A stretch of DNA of 34,453 bases from Acidimicrobiaceae bacterium (GCA_003141815.1 PLNQ01000060.1:1-34453); one strand, 5' to 3'; shown: positions 13,551 through 23,100, numbered from the stretch's first letter. Numbers and translations are program-made. The notes: generated from the sequence alone by a model not told the origin.

Positions 13551-14900
13551 CTACGTTTGCTCCGTCTCGGGCACGGTGATCGTGAATCGAGCGCCGCCGA
13601 GCGTCGGATCGCGGTCAACGGCGACGGTGCCACCGATCTCCTCGACGACTTGGGCGACGATGGAGAGTCCGAGCCCCGAGCCCGGCAGTGATCGAGCAGA
13701 CGGTGCTCGCCAAAACCGGTCAAAGACGAAGTGGCGGTCCTCGTCACTGATGCCTTGACCACTGTCGGAGACCGTGATGGTGCCGTGCGAGGACTCCACG
13801 ATGATGCGACCGCCGGTCGGCGTGAACTTGACCGCGTTCGTCAGCAGATTGGAGATCGCGCGGTTGAGACGGTCGTGTCGGGCCAGCACGTAGGACGGCT
13901 CCATCTCGACGTCAATCGTGATGTCGCGAATACGGGCGTAGGTGCGAGCCGTCTCGACGCACTCGTCGACGCAGTCGTCGAGTCGAAGGGTCTCGAGCTC
14001 GCCCTCGGACTTCTCGCCGCGGGCGAGCTCGCCGAGGTCGGTGACGAGCGCCGCGAGCTCGTCCACCTGGGTGACCATGTCGTCGGTGATCTGGCGTAGG
14101 TCGTCGGGGTGCAGTTCGGGCGCGCGCGAGAGCACTTGGGCGTTCGTGCGTAGAGACGTCAACGGCGTCCGGAGTTCGTGGCTCGCGTCGAGGACTAGTT
14201 GGCGCTGCAGCGTCTGACTGCTCTCCACCGATCGCAGAAGTCGGTTGAAGACGCGTCGGAGTCGACCAAGTTCGTCAGCGTCACCTTCGTCCAGCCGGTA
14301 CTGCAGGTCGTTGGTCATGGCGACGGTCTCGATCTCGTTGGTGACCTTCTCGAGGGGGTGGAGGGCCTGGCGCGCGAGGAACAGTCCGAGGCCCAAGGCC
14401 AAGAGCAGACCACCGGCCGCGACCAACATCAGGGTCGTCACGAGGCGAGTGAGTTCGGTGATCTGGCCCGTGATGTTGACCATGTAGAGCTGCGCCGAAG
14501 TCGTTGAAATCTGACAGACTTGCGTCTGGCCCGTCTGGCAGTTGACGAGGGAGTTCTTGGGCAGTGGTTCGATCAGTTGGCGGTAGCTCTGACCATTGAG
14601 GGACACGGTTCGAATGACGCGTGCGCTCTTACCTTTCGCGACGCTCAGGATCGTGGAGTCGATGCGCACGATGGACGGGGGCAACGTCGTGCCACTGGGC
14701 AGCACGATCTCTGAGTAGGAACCGGTGACGCGGTTTTCTTCACTCACGCTGTGCGTCTGTTGCGAGGCCTGAATCAGTGACACGTCCACAGAGCGCAGGA
14801 TGGCGCTACGCGCTACGAGAAACGACGCAAAACTCGCGAGGATGACCGCGATCGCGGCGGCCGCCACGGTCGCGGTGATGACGCGTAAGCGAAACGTCAC
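13551..14900 (-). CDS. Sensor histidine kinase, HAMP type (MprB-like)
   Basis: A membrane-bound kinase of 449 aa. It has TM1 at about residues 8-28, an extracytoplasmic sensor of about 120 residues, TM2 at about 155-178, a HAMP linker, HisKA with DASHELRTPLTSL (phospho-His), an N box (AISNLLTNAVKF), a G1 box (VSDSGQGISDED), an F box (FDRFWRA) and a G2 box (GSGLGLSIVAQV). All catalytic boxes are intact. The sensor holds a Cys-x7-Cys pair (NCQTGQTQVC), a possible disulfide. The GTG start overlaps the regulator's stop (GTGA); the open frame extends upstream to 15035 only as a shadow. A small TCGC-GAA-GCGA hairpin and ATTTT follow the stop, a weak possible terminator. Confidence 0.93.
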   Translation of the reverse strand: MTFRLRVITATVAAAAIAVILASFASFLVARSAILRSVDVSLIQASQQTHSVSEENRVTGSYSEIVLPSGTTLPPSIVRIDSTILSVAKGKSARVIRTVSLNGQSYRQLIEPLPKNSLVNCQTGQTQVCQISTTSAQLYMVNITGQITELTRLVTTLMLVAAGGLLLALGLGLFLARQALHPLEKVTNEIETVAMTNDLQYRLDEGDADELGRLRRVFNRLLRSVESSQTLQRQLVLDASHELRTPLTSLRTNAQVLSRAPELHPDDLRQITDDMVTQVDELAALVTDLGELARGEKSEGELETLRLDDCVDECVETARTYARIRDITIDVEMEPSYVLARHDRLNRAISNLLTNAVKFTPTGGRIIVESSHGTITVSDSGQGISDEDRHFVFDRFWRAPSARSLPGSGLGLSIVAQVVEEIGGTVAVDRDPTLGGARFTITVPETEQT

Positions 14901-15598
14901 GACGTTCGAAGCGCGTAACCCACTCCGCGCACCGTTTGGATGAGTCGCGCCTTGTTGTCTTCTTCGAGTTTGCGCCGGAGGTAGCCAATGTAAACGGCCA
15001 ACGAGTTCGTTCCCGAGTCGAAGTTGTAACCCCACACCAGATCCAGGATCTGATCGCGGGTGAGTACCTGACGAGGGTGGTGCAAGAACAGTTCGAGCAG
15101 GTCGAACTCGATCTTGGTAAGTTCGACCAGTCGAGCGCCGCGATGCACTTCACGCGTCTGGGGATTGAGCGTGAGATCCTCGAAACGAAGTACCGTGCCG
15201 TCGACGTCAGCGACGTTGTGTCGACGAAGCAACGCGCGCAGGCGCGCCAATAACTCCGCCAGGTCGAAGGGCTTCACGAGGTAGTCGTCCGCTCCCACAT
15301 CCAGGCCCTCGACACGGTCGTTCACGGCGTTGCGAGCGGTCAACATCAAAATGGGCGTCGTATCGCCCGAGCGACGAATGCGACGACAGATCTCAAGTCC
15401 GTCAATGTCGGGTAGTTGAAGGTCGAGCACGATGGCGTCGGGAGCTCGAAGTTGTATGGACTTCAGCGCCGTGGCGCCGTCTTCGAAGAGCTCGACGTCG
15501 TAGTTCTCCATACGGAGGGCGCGGCCGAGGGCCGATCGGATGGCCGAGTCGTCGTCGACGATGGCCACGTAGGAGTTGGGTGTAGGAGCGGTGGTCAC
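14897..15598 (-). CDS. OmpR/PhoB-family response regulator (MprA-like)
   Basis: A 233 aa DNA-binding regulator, partner of the overlapping kinase. The receiver domain shows the acidic pair VDDDSAIR, the phospho-acceptor in IVLDLQLPD, the Thr of MLTARN and the Lys of LVKPFDL. A C-terminal winged helix follows: LTKIEFDLLELFLHHPRQVL, LDLVWGYNFDSGTNSLAVYI and the RGVGYAL end. The overall pattern is closest to mycobacterial MprA. The GTG start at 15598 has CCTAGAAAGT shortly upstream but no clear SD. Targets are not visible from sequence; the redox cassette downstream on the same strand is the closest candidate. Confidence 0.94.
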   Translation of the reverse strand: MTTAPTPNSYVAIVDDDSAIRSALGRALRMENYDVELFEDGATALKSIQLRAPDAIVLDLQLPDIDGLEICRRIRRSGDTTPILMLTARNAVNDRVEGLDVGADDYLVKPFDLAELLARLRALLRRHNVADVDGTVLRFEDLTLNPQTREVHRGARLVELTKIEFDLLELFLHHPRQVLTRDQILDLVWGYNFDSGTNSLAVYIGYLRRKLEEDNKARLIQTVRGVGYALRTS

Positions 15599-15642
15599 GT
15601 CGCGACTTTCTAGGGTTGGTTGTCAGGCTCTAGTGTTGCTGA

Positions 15643-15671
15643 TTGGTATTAAGCATCCTCAGTCATACTCT
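15643..15671 (+). promoter_or_regulatory. Promoter of tRNA-Gln
   Basis: TTGGTA (15643-15648) and TACTCT (15666-15671) are separated by exactly 17 bp and end 33 bp before the mature tRNA. This is the best sigma70-like -35/-10 pair noticed in the window. Confidence 0.5.
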
Positions 15672-15704
15672 AAGAATCTCTGAAGATTGCCACAGTATCG
15701 GCAG

Positions 15705-15780
15705 TGGCGGGTAGTTCAATTGGCAGAACGACGGACTTTGAATCCGTAGGTTGGAGGTTCGAGCCCTCCCCCGCCAGCCA
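15705..15780 (+). tRNA. tRNA-Gln (anticodon UUG)
   Basis: The sequence folds into a complete cloverleaf: acceptor TGGCGGG/CCCGCCA, D-stem GTTC/GAAC, anticodon stem ACGGA/TCCGT around loop CTTTGAA, a 5-nt variable loop, T-stem GGAGG/CCTCC with TTCGAGC, and discriminator G. The 3' CCA is encoded. The anticodon TTG reads CAA. Confidence 0.97.
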
Positions 15781-15787
15781 AGAAGGT

Positions 15788-16684
15788 CTAAAAACAGACG
15801 CGCTCGAGGATTTTCGCGAGTTCGACGGGCTGATCGCCCTGGATGGAGTGTCCGGCGTTCTCGACGTGCACGACCGTGGCCCCCTGCACGCGACGAAGTA
15901 TTTCGGCCTCGTCGTCGTCGTCGACGACCGAGCCGCGCGCCATTCCGCGAACGAGGGTGAGGGGCATCGTGAGCTCGCCGAGCTTCTCCCAGAGGTCGCC
16001 CGTCTCGGGCGCGCGGAGTTCGGACTGGGGGTGTTGTTGGTGTCGCCAGACCCACGTGCCGTCGGGCCGTTGGAGCGCGTTGTGCAGAATGCCCCGTCGA
16101 AGGGACGAGACCGCCCTCGTGGGGTTGTGCTCGATCGTGCGCGCGAGGAGCTCGTCGAAGTTGTCGAACGTCTTGGGACCGTTCACGAAGTCGGTGATGT
16201 GTCGGGCCTTGTCGGCGTTGACGCCCGGCGTGATGTCGATGAGTACGAGCGAACGAACGAGGTCGGGGCGCTCGGCGGCGACGAGGATGGAACACAGGCC
16301 CCCGAGTGACATGCCCACGAGCGGCAGGGCGACGTTCGTCAGTTGTTCGAGCGCGCGTTCGAGGTCGAGCGCATGGCTCGCGATCGCCGAGGCTCGGTAG
16401 GGCGAAGCGTCGGAGTGTCCGTGTCCGGGAAGATCTAGTGCGACGAGGGGTCGCCCGAGCGCGAGCGCCACGGTGTCGAAGGTATGGGCGTTCTGCGCGC
16501 CACCGTGCACGAGGACCAGTTCGGGATCGCCCTCGCCCCAGCGCAGCCCGCTGAGTTGACGAAGGCCGTCGACAGCCACGAAGAAACGTCGCACGGTCGG
16601 GTCGTGAACGTGAAGGCCCCACTCGCTTACGTTCTCGTGAAACAGAGAAAATTCATCGTACGGCAACATGGGCACGCGAGTCAT
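15788..16684 (-). CDS. Alpha/beta hydrolase
   Basis: A 298 aa alpha/beta-hydrolase-fold enzyme of unknown substrate. Seen are the oxyanion region LVLVHGGAQNAHTFDTV, VALDLPGHGHSDASPYRA, the nucleophile elbow VGMSLGG (Ser), a cap-like insertion after residue 170, and the late catalytic His in VENAGHSIQGDQP. It is probably cytoplasmic, with no signal peptide. The ATG at 16684 has AGGAG about 9 nt upstream; an ATG five codons later is an alternative. It is divergent from glmU with only 29 bp between starts and converges on tRNA-Gln. Confidence 0.88.
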   Translation of the reverse strand: MTRVPMLPYDEFSLFHENVSEWGLHVHDPTVRRFFVAVDGLRQLSGLRWGEGDPELVLVHGGAQNAHTFDTVALALGRPLVALDLPGHGHSDASPYRASAIASHALDLERALEQLTNVALPLVGMSLGGLCSILVAAERPDLVRSLVLIDITPGVNADKARHITDFVNGPKTFDNFDELLARTIEHNPTRAVSSLRRGILHNALQRPDGTWVWRHQQHPQSELRAPETGDLWEKLGELTMPLTLVRGMARGSVVDDDDEAEILRRVQGATVVHVENAGHSIQGDQPVELAKILERVCF

Positions 16685-16713
16685 CGTAGGGGACTCCTGC
16701 TAGAGATGGAAGA

Positions 16714-17805
16714 GTGAGTCGTCCTACGTGTGTCGTCGTGCTCGCCGCTGGCGAGGGAACGCGGATGCGCTCGTCACGACCCAAGCCGCTGCACCAGCTC
16801 TGCGGTCGAGCCATGGTGCGTTACGTGCTCGACGCCGCGACCCAAGAAAACGTTCGGGCGACCATCGTCGTCGTTGGCCACCACTCAACCTGGGTTCAAA
16901 AGGAACTCGGCGAAGTCGCGCGCCGCGACCTTCCCCTGACCTTTGTCGAACAGGACGAACAACTCGGTACCGGTCACGCGGTGCGGGTGGCGCTGTCGAC
17001 GATTGACGACGCCATTGGCGACATTGACGGGGACGTGTTGATCCTGCCCGGCGACACCCCGTTGCTTCGTCGTTCGACGGTGGCCCACCTCCTCGCGGCG
17101 CATCGCGAGCGCAACGCCGCGTTGACGGTCTTAGGCGCCCGCGTGGACGATCCGACCGGCTACGGTCGCCTGATCCACGCCAAGGACGGCACCCTCGAGC
17201 GCATCGTCGAAGAGCGCGACGCCACCGTCGACGAACGGGCGATCAGCGACGTCAACACGTCGATCATGGTGGTGCGCCAGAGCTTGCTCGGACCGGCGCT
17301 CCGACGAGTGGGTCGTCGTAACGTCCAGAACCAGTACTACCTCACCGACCTTGTGTCGGTGTTGCACGAGACGGGACACCTCACCCTGTCGTTGATGCTC
17401 GAGGACCCGAGCGAGGCGTCGGGGGTCAACGACCGTCTCCAGCTCGCGCGCGCCGAAGCGGTGCTTCGTCGGCGCATCAACGATCAATGGATGGCGCGAG
17501 GGGTGACGATGTGGAATCCCGACGCCACCTACATCGACGCCGACGTCGAACTCGCTGCTGAGGTCTCGCTTCTACCGGGAACGATCCTGAAGGGTCACTG
17601 CGTCATCGCGCGAGGCGCCCAGATCGGACCCAACGCCGTGTTGAGTGACGTCGAGGTGGGTGAAAACGCCTTCGTCGGTGCGGTCGAGGCGTCGCGGGTT
17701 CGCGTCGGGGCGGACGCGCGCGTGTCGTCCTTCGTCGTTCTTAGTCCCGGCGCCGACGTCGCCACGGGCGAGATTGTCACGCCCTTGACGCAGCGTTCTC
17801 ACTAG
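16714..17805 (+). CDS. glmU: GlmU-like UDP-GlcNAc pyrophosphorylase lacking the acetyltransferase half
   Basis: The uridylyltransferase half of GlmU makes UDP-GlcNAc from GlcNAc-1-P and UTP. Its motifs are complete: VVLAAGEGTRMRSSRPKPLH, EQDEQLGTGHAV, LILPGDTPLL, DPTGYGRLI, EERDA, VNTSIM and SGVNDR. The usual linker and start of the left-handed beta helix follow (TMWNPDATYIDADVEL, TILKGHCVIARGAQIGPNAVL). The protein stops at 363 aa, whereas GlmU is normally about 450-480. The helix coils holding the acetyl-CoA site and catalytic His (E. coli His363 region) are absent. The stop is followed only 30 bp later by prs, so no frameshifted remainder exists here. The start GTG has TAGAGA 7 nt upstream. 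Confidence 0.88.
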   Translation: MSRPTCVVVLAAGEGTRMRSSRPKPLHQLCGRAMVRYVLDAATQENVRATIVVVGHHSTWVQKELGEVARRDLPLTFVEQDEQLGTGHAVRVALSTIDDAIGDIDGDVLILPGDTPLLRRSTVAHLLAAHRERNAALTVLGARVDDPTGYGRLIHAKDGTLERIVEERDATVDERAISDVNTSIMVVRQSLLGPALRRVGRRNVQNQYYLTDLVSVLHETGHLTLSLMLEDPSEASGVNDRLQLARAEAVLRRRINDQWMARGVTMWNPDATYIDADVELAAEVSLLPGTILKGHCVIARGAQIGPNAVLSDVEVGENAFVGAVEASRVRVGADARVSSFVVLSPGADVATGEIVTPLTQRSH

Positions 17806-17822
17806 CCACCTCCGTTCACCTG

Positions 17823-17828
17823 TACGCT
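17823..17828 (+). promoter_or_regulatory. -10 element of prs (leaderless geometry)
   Basis: TACGCT lies exactly 6 nt before the prs GTG, in a 29-bp gap after glmU. No Shine-Dalgarno sequence is present. Confidence 0.4.
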
Positions 17829-17834
17829 GGCGCC

Positions 17835-18809
17835 GTGGAGTCCCTCGCCAAGCGTCGTCTCGTCATCGTGACGGGCCGCTCTCATCCGGCGCTCGCGGCC
17901 GACGTGGCCGACAAACTTGGTGTCCATCTCACCGAAGCGAACTTGCGCGAGTTCGCCGACGGAGAAATTCACTGTCGTTTTGACGAATCCATTCGTGGCG
18001 CGCACGTGTTCATCGTGCAAACGCACGGTTCACCAGTGAACGATTCACTCATGGAACAGCTCATCATGATCGACGCCGCCAAGCGGGCCTCGGCGAAGAG
18101 CATCACGGCGGTTATTCCGAACTACGGGTACGCGCGCCAAGATCGCAAAACCGCTGGTCGTGAACCCATTACCGCGAAACTCGTCGCCGACATGCTCCAA
18201 ACGGCCGGCGCCAGCCGGGTCTTATCCGTGGACTTCCACTCGGGTCAGATCCAGGGATTCTTCAACATTCCCGTCGACCACTTGGTCGCGGCCCCCGTGC
18301 TCGAGGACTACCTGAAGGCCAACGCCAATCCCCACGAACTGGTCGTGGTCGCTCCCGACGCGGGTCGCGTGAAGGTCGCTGAACGCTACGCGCAGCATCT
18401 GGGTTGTGACCTTGCGCTGGTGCACAAGACCCGTCCCCACGGCGTCGCCAACGTGGCCGTCGCCCGCCACATCGTGGGTGACGTGGACGGACGACACTGC
18501 GTCTTGATCGACGACATGATCGACACGGCGGGCACTATCGTGGCGGCCTGCGACCTCTTGAAGGCCCACGGCGCCAACGAGATTTGGGTGATGGCGACGC
18601 ACGCGGTCTTCTCACCGCCGGCGGTGGATCGTCTTTTTAACGCGCCCATCAGCCGGGTCATCGTGACTGACACGCTGCCGCTCGGTCCCGACAAGCACTT
18701 CGAGAAGTTGGAGATTCTCTCCATTGCGCCGATTATCGCCAACGCCATCTCCGCGATCTTCGACGACGCGTCGGTCTCGGACATCTTCGGCGGTGAAAAC
18801 CTCCTGTAA
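17835..18809 (+). CDS. prs: Ribose-phosphate pyrophosphokinase (PRPP synthase)
   Basis: Makes PRPP from ribose-5-phosphate and ATP for nucleotide, His and Trp synthesis. The 324 aa class I enzyme has REFADGEIHCRFDESIRG, the ATP loop IPNYGYARQDRKTAGREPI, SVDFHSGQIQGFF, the flexible loop VHKTRPHG, and the PRPP-binding VLIDDMIDTAGTIV. All key motifs are intact. It follows glmU as in most actinobacteria. The GTG start is supported by TACGCT 6 nt upstream. Confidence 0.97.
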   Translation: MESLAKRRLVIVTGRSHPALAADVADKLGVHLTEANLREFADGEIHCRFDESIRGAHVFIVQTHGSPVNDSLMEQLIMIDAAKRASAKSITAVIPNYGYARQDRKTAGREPITAKLVADMLQTAGASRVLSVDFHSGQIQGFFNIPVDHLVAAPVLEDYLKANANPHELVVVAPDAGRVKVAERYAQHLGCDLALVHKTRPHGVANVAVARHIVGDVDGRHCVLIDDMIDTAGTIVAACDLLKAHGANEIWVMATHAVFSPPAVDRLFNAPISRVIVTDTLPLGPDKHFEKLEILSIAPIIANAISAIFDDASVSDIFGGENLL

Positions 18810-18835
18810 GTCCTCGAGGGTCGCGAGCGGTCGTC

Positions 18836-18872
18836 GGTCTGTCCCGCCCTCAAGCCCTCACCAGGACTGACC
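18836..18872. repeat. Inverted repeat between prs and rplY
   Basis: GGTCTGTCC (18836-18844) and GGACTGACC (18864-18872) pair over 9 positions with one T-T mismatch and a 19-nt loop. There is no T run after it, so it is either a weak terminator of prs or part of the rplY control region. Confidence 0.35.
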
Positions 18873-18906
18873 TACGAGGGTCTCGGGGAGCTCGCCAAAC
18901 TCGGAC

Positions 18907-18912
18907 TAGACT
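18907..18912 (+). promoter_or_regulatory. Possible -10 element of rplY
   Basis: TAGACT fits the TANNNT pattern and would give a leader of roughly 45-50 nt that includes the strong AGAGGAG ribosome binding site. Confidence 0.35.
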
Positions 18913-18966
18913 TGTTTTCCTGTGCGTCGCCCCTGGGCCGCCAGTCATTTCTTAAGAGGAGTACTC

Positions 18967-19566
18967 ATGTCACAGGTCACGTTGCACGCGTCGACGAGCC
19001 GCGCCCACGGTTCGGCGAACTCGCGACGCCTGCGCCACGCGGGTTCGATTCCTGGCGTTCTTTACGGTGAGGGTGTCGAGGCTTTGCCGGTGTCGGTCAA
19101 CGCCAAGGACTTTCGTAGCGCCGTCTCGGGCGACCAGGGCCTCAACTCCTTGATCACCCTCGACGCCGACGGCAAGAAGTACACCGTCATGGCCCGCGAG
19201 ATCCAGCGCCACCCGGTGAAGGGCACGGTCGCGCACATCGACTTTCAGGTCGTCGACCCCAATCAGGCGGTGGTCGCCGAAGTGCCGTTGCACCTCATCG
19301 GCGACGCCGTTGAAGTTCGCCACGCCGACTGGGAAGTCGACCAGCAGATGTTCAGCATCGAGGTACGCACCCGACCCGACCAGATCCCCAACTTCATCGA
19401 AGTGGACATCTCGGATCTCACCGTGGGCTCGGCGATTCGCGTGAGTGACCTCGTACTGCCTAAGGGCGTCGAGGCCGCGGGCGATCCGACGGTGTCAGTC
19501 GTGGCGACCCACGCCGGACGCGCCGCCAAGGCGGTCGCGTCACCCGACGAAGCTCCTGCGGAGTAA
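18967..19566 (+). CDS. rplY: 50S ribosomal protein bL25, long Ctc type
   Basis: Binds 5S rRNA in the large subunit; the long form with an added C-terminal domain is also called general stress protein Ctc. The 199 aa protein has an N-terminal L25 domain with SRRLRHAGSIPGVLYGEGVE and VMAREIQRHPVKGTVAHIDF. The TL5/Ctc domain follows, with VEVDISDLTVGSAIRVSDL, and then an Ala/Glu-rich tail. The ATG at 18967 has AGAGGAG 7 nt upstream; an in-frame upstream extension from 18922 lacks support. Only 3 nt separate it from pth. Confidence 0.95.
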   Translation: MSQVTLHASTSRAHGSANSRRLRHAGSIPGVLYGEGVEALPVSVNAKDFRSAVSGDQGLNSLITLDADGKKYTVMAREIQRHPVKGTVAHIDFQVVDPNQAVVAEVPLHLIGDAVEVRHADWEVDQQMFSIEVRTRPDQIPNFIEVDISDLTVGSAIRVSDLVLPKGVEAAGDPTVSVVATHAGRAAKAVASPDEAPAE

Positions 19567-19569
19567 GTC

Positions 19570-20187
19570 GTGGCGCTGCGACGCGCTCGTGAGAACGATC
19601 GAAGGGGACAGAAGAGCACGTTGCTCATCGTGGGTCTCGCCAATCCCGGTGCGGAGTACGAAGGTTCGCGCCACAACGTCGGCGGCGATGCGCTTCGTCT
19701 CGCGGTGCAACGCCGTGGCGGCAAGTTAACGCTGGAGCGCCGTCAACGCGCGCTGAGCGTGACGCTGACAACGCCGCGCGGACCGATCACTCTGGCCGTG
19801 CCGACGACGTTCATGAACGAGTCGGGGGCCGCCCTGCCACCCCTTCTCCGACGAACCTCGATTGACGATCTCCGCCAACTCGTTGTGGTGCACGACGAGC
19901 TCGACCTCGAACCGGGGCGTCTTCAGTTGAAGTTCGGCGGCGGACTCGCGGGCCACAACGGATTGCGCTCGATCGCCCAGACCCTCGGTACGCAGGACTT
20001 CGCCCGACTTCGCGTTGGTATTGGCAAACCACCGACGAAGGAGCGGGGCGCCGATTACGTCCTTCGCCGGCCAACGGGAAAGGGTCGTGAAGCGATGGAC
20101 GCCGACATCGCGCGCGCGGCCGACGCCATCGAAACGATCCTGGACTTCGACTTCGACGAGGCCCAGCGACGCGTCAACGGATCGTGA
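19570..20187 (+). CDS. pth: Peptidyl-tRNA hydrolase
   Basis: Recycles peptidyl-tRNAs released from stalled ribosomes. The 205 aa protein shows LLIVGLANPGAEYEGSRHNVGG with the catalytic His, PTTFMNESGAAL, VVVHDELDLEPGRLQLKFGGGLAGHNGLRSI with the catalytic Asp and the substrate-binding Asn, and FARLRVGIGKP. The N-terminus has about 16 extra basic residues before the family core; a later start is possible. The GTG at 19570 lies 3 nt after rplY, a conserved pairing. Its stop overlaps mfd (GTGA). Confidence 0.95.
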   Translation: MALRRARENDRRGQKSTLLIVGLANPGAEYEGSRHNVGGDALRLAVQRRGGKLTLERRQRALSVTLTTPRGPITLAVPTTFMNESGAALPPLLRRTSIDDLRQLVVVHDELDLEPGRLQLKFGGGLAGHNGLRSIAQTLGTQDFARLRVGIGKPPTKERGADYVLRRPTGKGREAMDADIARAADAIETILDFDFDEAQRRVNGS

Positions 20188-23100
20188 GTGAGCTGAGCGG
20201 TCTGCGGCGAGTCCTCGAACTCGTCAGTCCCTCGATTCGCGCGTCCGTCTCGTCTGGGTCCTTCGTGCCGTCGAGCTACGCGACGCCCCTTGCGATCGCG
20301 GCCCTTTCACTCGACGTTTCCTTCATTGTTGCGATCACGGCCACCTCGAGCGACGCCGAACACGTCCGCGACGCGCTCGTCGCGTGGCTCGGTGAGCGCG
20401 ACGTCGCGCTCTGGCCAGGCTGGGACACACACCCCCTTGAACGAGTCAGCCCCGACAGTCAGGTCATGGCCATGCGGGCACTGCTGCGATGGCAGATCCA
20501 ACAGGGGAGGGGACCACGCGTCGTCGTCGCGTCGGCGCGCTCGATTGCGCAGGTCCTCTCTCCCGAACCGCTTCGCTCGCCCTACGTCTTCACCCGGGGG
20601 AGCGAGATCAACCGAGACGAGTTCGTGGCTGGACTCGTCGCCATGGGGTATCGACGCGAGCACCTGGTCGAGCACCGCGCGGAGATCGCGGTGCGAGGGG
20701 GGATCGTCGACGTCTGGCCCGCGCAGAACGACCAGCCCTTACGACTCGACTTCTTCGGCGACGAGATCGAACGCCTGACGGTCTTTGACATCGCGACCCA
20801 GCGATCGACCCACGACCTCGACGAAGCCGTCATCGCGCCCGCGCGTGAGTGGATGCCCGGCGACGTGACGCGCCGCCTCGCCGAGGAACTCTCGACGAGT
20901 GAACCTTGGGCGAGTACGACGTTCGATCGTCTCGCCACCGGTCAACTCTTCGACGGCATGGAAGGTTGGATGGGTCTCTTCGTCAGCGAGGCCCGCACCC
21001 TGCTCGACGAGGTCGACGACGCGAAAGTGCTCGTCGTCGAACCCGACCGCGTTCGATCGCGACTCACCGAACTTCTTGGCGAAGAGCGTGAACTGACCGA
21101 CGTCGTCGCGGCCACCTGGCGCGCGAGTGGGACGGTGCCCCTGTTGCATCTCGACTACGACCAGGTTCTCGAAGGACGAATCGACATCGCGTTGGAGACG
21201 AGTGCGTCGTCCTTGGGCGCGACCGGTCAACTCACGTCGCCGCCCGTCGTCCAGGGCGACGCGGCGCGCATCGCCGCGCACGTGCGCGGTTGGTCGAAGG
21301 CTCGTCGCGGCGTGGTGTTGACCTCGACGTCCGCCGCGATCGAGCGGATGGCCGATCAGTTGCGCGGCGAAGGTCTCGAGGTCACGACCGATCCGAGTCA
21401 CGTGCTCGAAGCGCGTCTCAGTGTCGTGGAGAGTTCGCTTCCGTCGGGATTCTCGCTCGACGATCCCGAGGTGGTCGTCTGGAGCGAGAGTGACCTCACG
21501 GGCCGGCGAAGCCAACGTCGCGTCGCACGAACGAGAGCGCGTAACGTCGACGGATTCTTTGACGACCTCTCGGTGGGAAGTTACGTGGTCCATCGCCAAC
21601 ACGGTGTCGCGCGCTTTTCGGGCACGACGACCCGAGCGATCAATGGCGTTACGCGTGACTACCTAATCCTCGAGTTCAAGGACGGACGCAGCTACTGGCC
21701 CACCGAACAGATAGACGCGCTCACCCCCTACACGGGCGGTGACAGTCCTGCGCTTTCGCGCATGGGCGGCGCGGAGTGGCAAAAGACGAGGGCGAAGGCG
21801 CGCGCCGCGGCGTTCCTCGTCGCTCAAGAGTTGGTCGATCTCTACCGTCTACGAAGCGTCGCGGAGGGCCACGCCTTCAGTCCCGACACCGCGTGGCAGC
21901 ACGAGATGGAAGAGCTCTTCCCATTCACCCTCACCGCCGATCAGGCCCAGGCGATCGTGGACGTGAAGTCCGACATGGAGTCGCCACGTCCGATGGACCG
22001 ACTGGTCTGCGCGGACGTGGGCTTTGGCAAGACAGAGGTCGCGCTGCGCGCGGTCTTCAAGGCCGTGCAGGACAACAAGCAGGCGGCGATCCTCGTGCCG
22101 ACAACGCTGCTCGCGAGTCAACACTTCGCCACGTTCACCGAACGTTTCGCCGGGTTTCCCGTGAAGGTCGCGCTACTCAGTCGTTTCGTCGACGAGCGAG
22201 AGACCAAGGCGACGCTGCTCGGACTGAGCGAGGGGACGATCGATGTCGTCATCGGTACGCACCGACTCCTGAGCGACACCGTCTCCTTCAAGCAGTTGGG
22301 GCTCCTGGTCGTCGACGAAGAGCAGCGCTTCGGCGTCCAACACAAGGAGTCGATCAAGACGCGCTCGGTCGGTGTGGACGTCTTGACGTTGAGCGCGAGT
22401 CCCATTCCGCGCACGCTCGAGATGGCCTTCGCGGGCATCCGCGACCTCTCGATGATCACGACGCCGCCGGCCGATCGCCGACCCATCCTCACTCACGTCG
22501 GGGAGTTCAACGAACCGGCCGTCGCGGAGGCGATCCGTCGCGAACTCCTCCGCGAAGGTCAGATCTTCTTCGTGCACAACCGCGTCAGCGACATCGACCA
22601 GACGGCCCGACGCCTCGGTCAACTGGTCCCCGACGCGAGGATCGCCGTCGCGCACGGCCAGATGAACGAGGGCACGCTCGAACGCGTAATGATCGACTTC
22701 TGGGAGCGACGCTACGACGTGCTGGTCTGTACGACCATTGTCGAGTCGGGCATCGACCTGCCGTCGGTGAACACCTTGATCGTGGACCGCGCCGAGCGGC
22801 TCGGTCTCGGTCAGTTGCACCAGTTGCGCGGACGGGTGGGACGCAGCGGACAGCGCGCGTACGCCTATCTCTTTCACCCGGCCGACCAAGTGCTCTCCGA
22901 GACCGCGTACGAACGACTGCGCACCATTGGCGACAACACCGCGCTCGGCAGTGGTTTCAAGATCGCCATGCGCGACCTCGAGATTCGAGGCGCGGGCAAC
23001 CTTCTGGGACACGACCAGTCGGGACCGGTGGCGGCCGTCGGCTACGACCTCTACGTGCAGTTGGTCGCCGAAGCCGTCGCCGACGCGAAGGGTTTTCACG

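Noticed and set aside
14901-15035. N-terminal extension of the histidine kinase frame
   Set aside because: It lies inside the response regulator. GTG at 14900 gives a GTGA overlap and a normal first membrane helix.
18922-18966. Upstream in-frame start for rplY
   Set aside because: The ATG at 18967 has a strong AGAGGAG at correct spacing and begins at the conserved L25 start. The extension contains that ribosome site.
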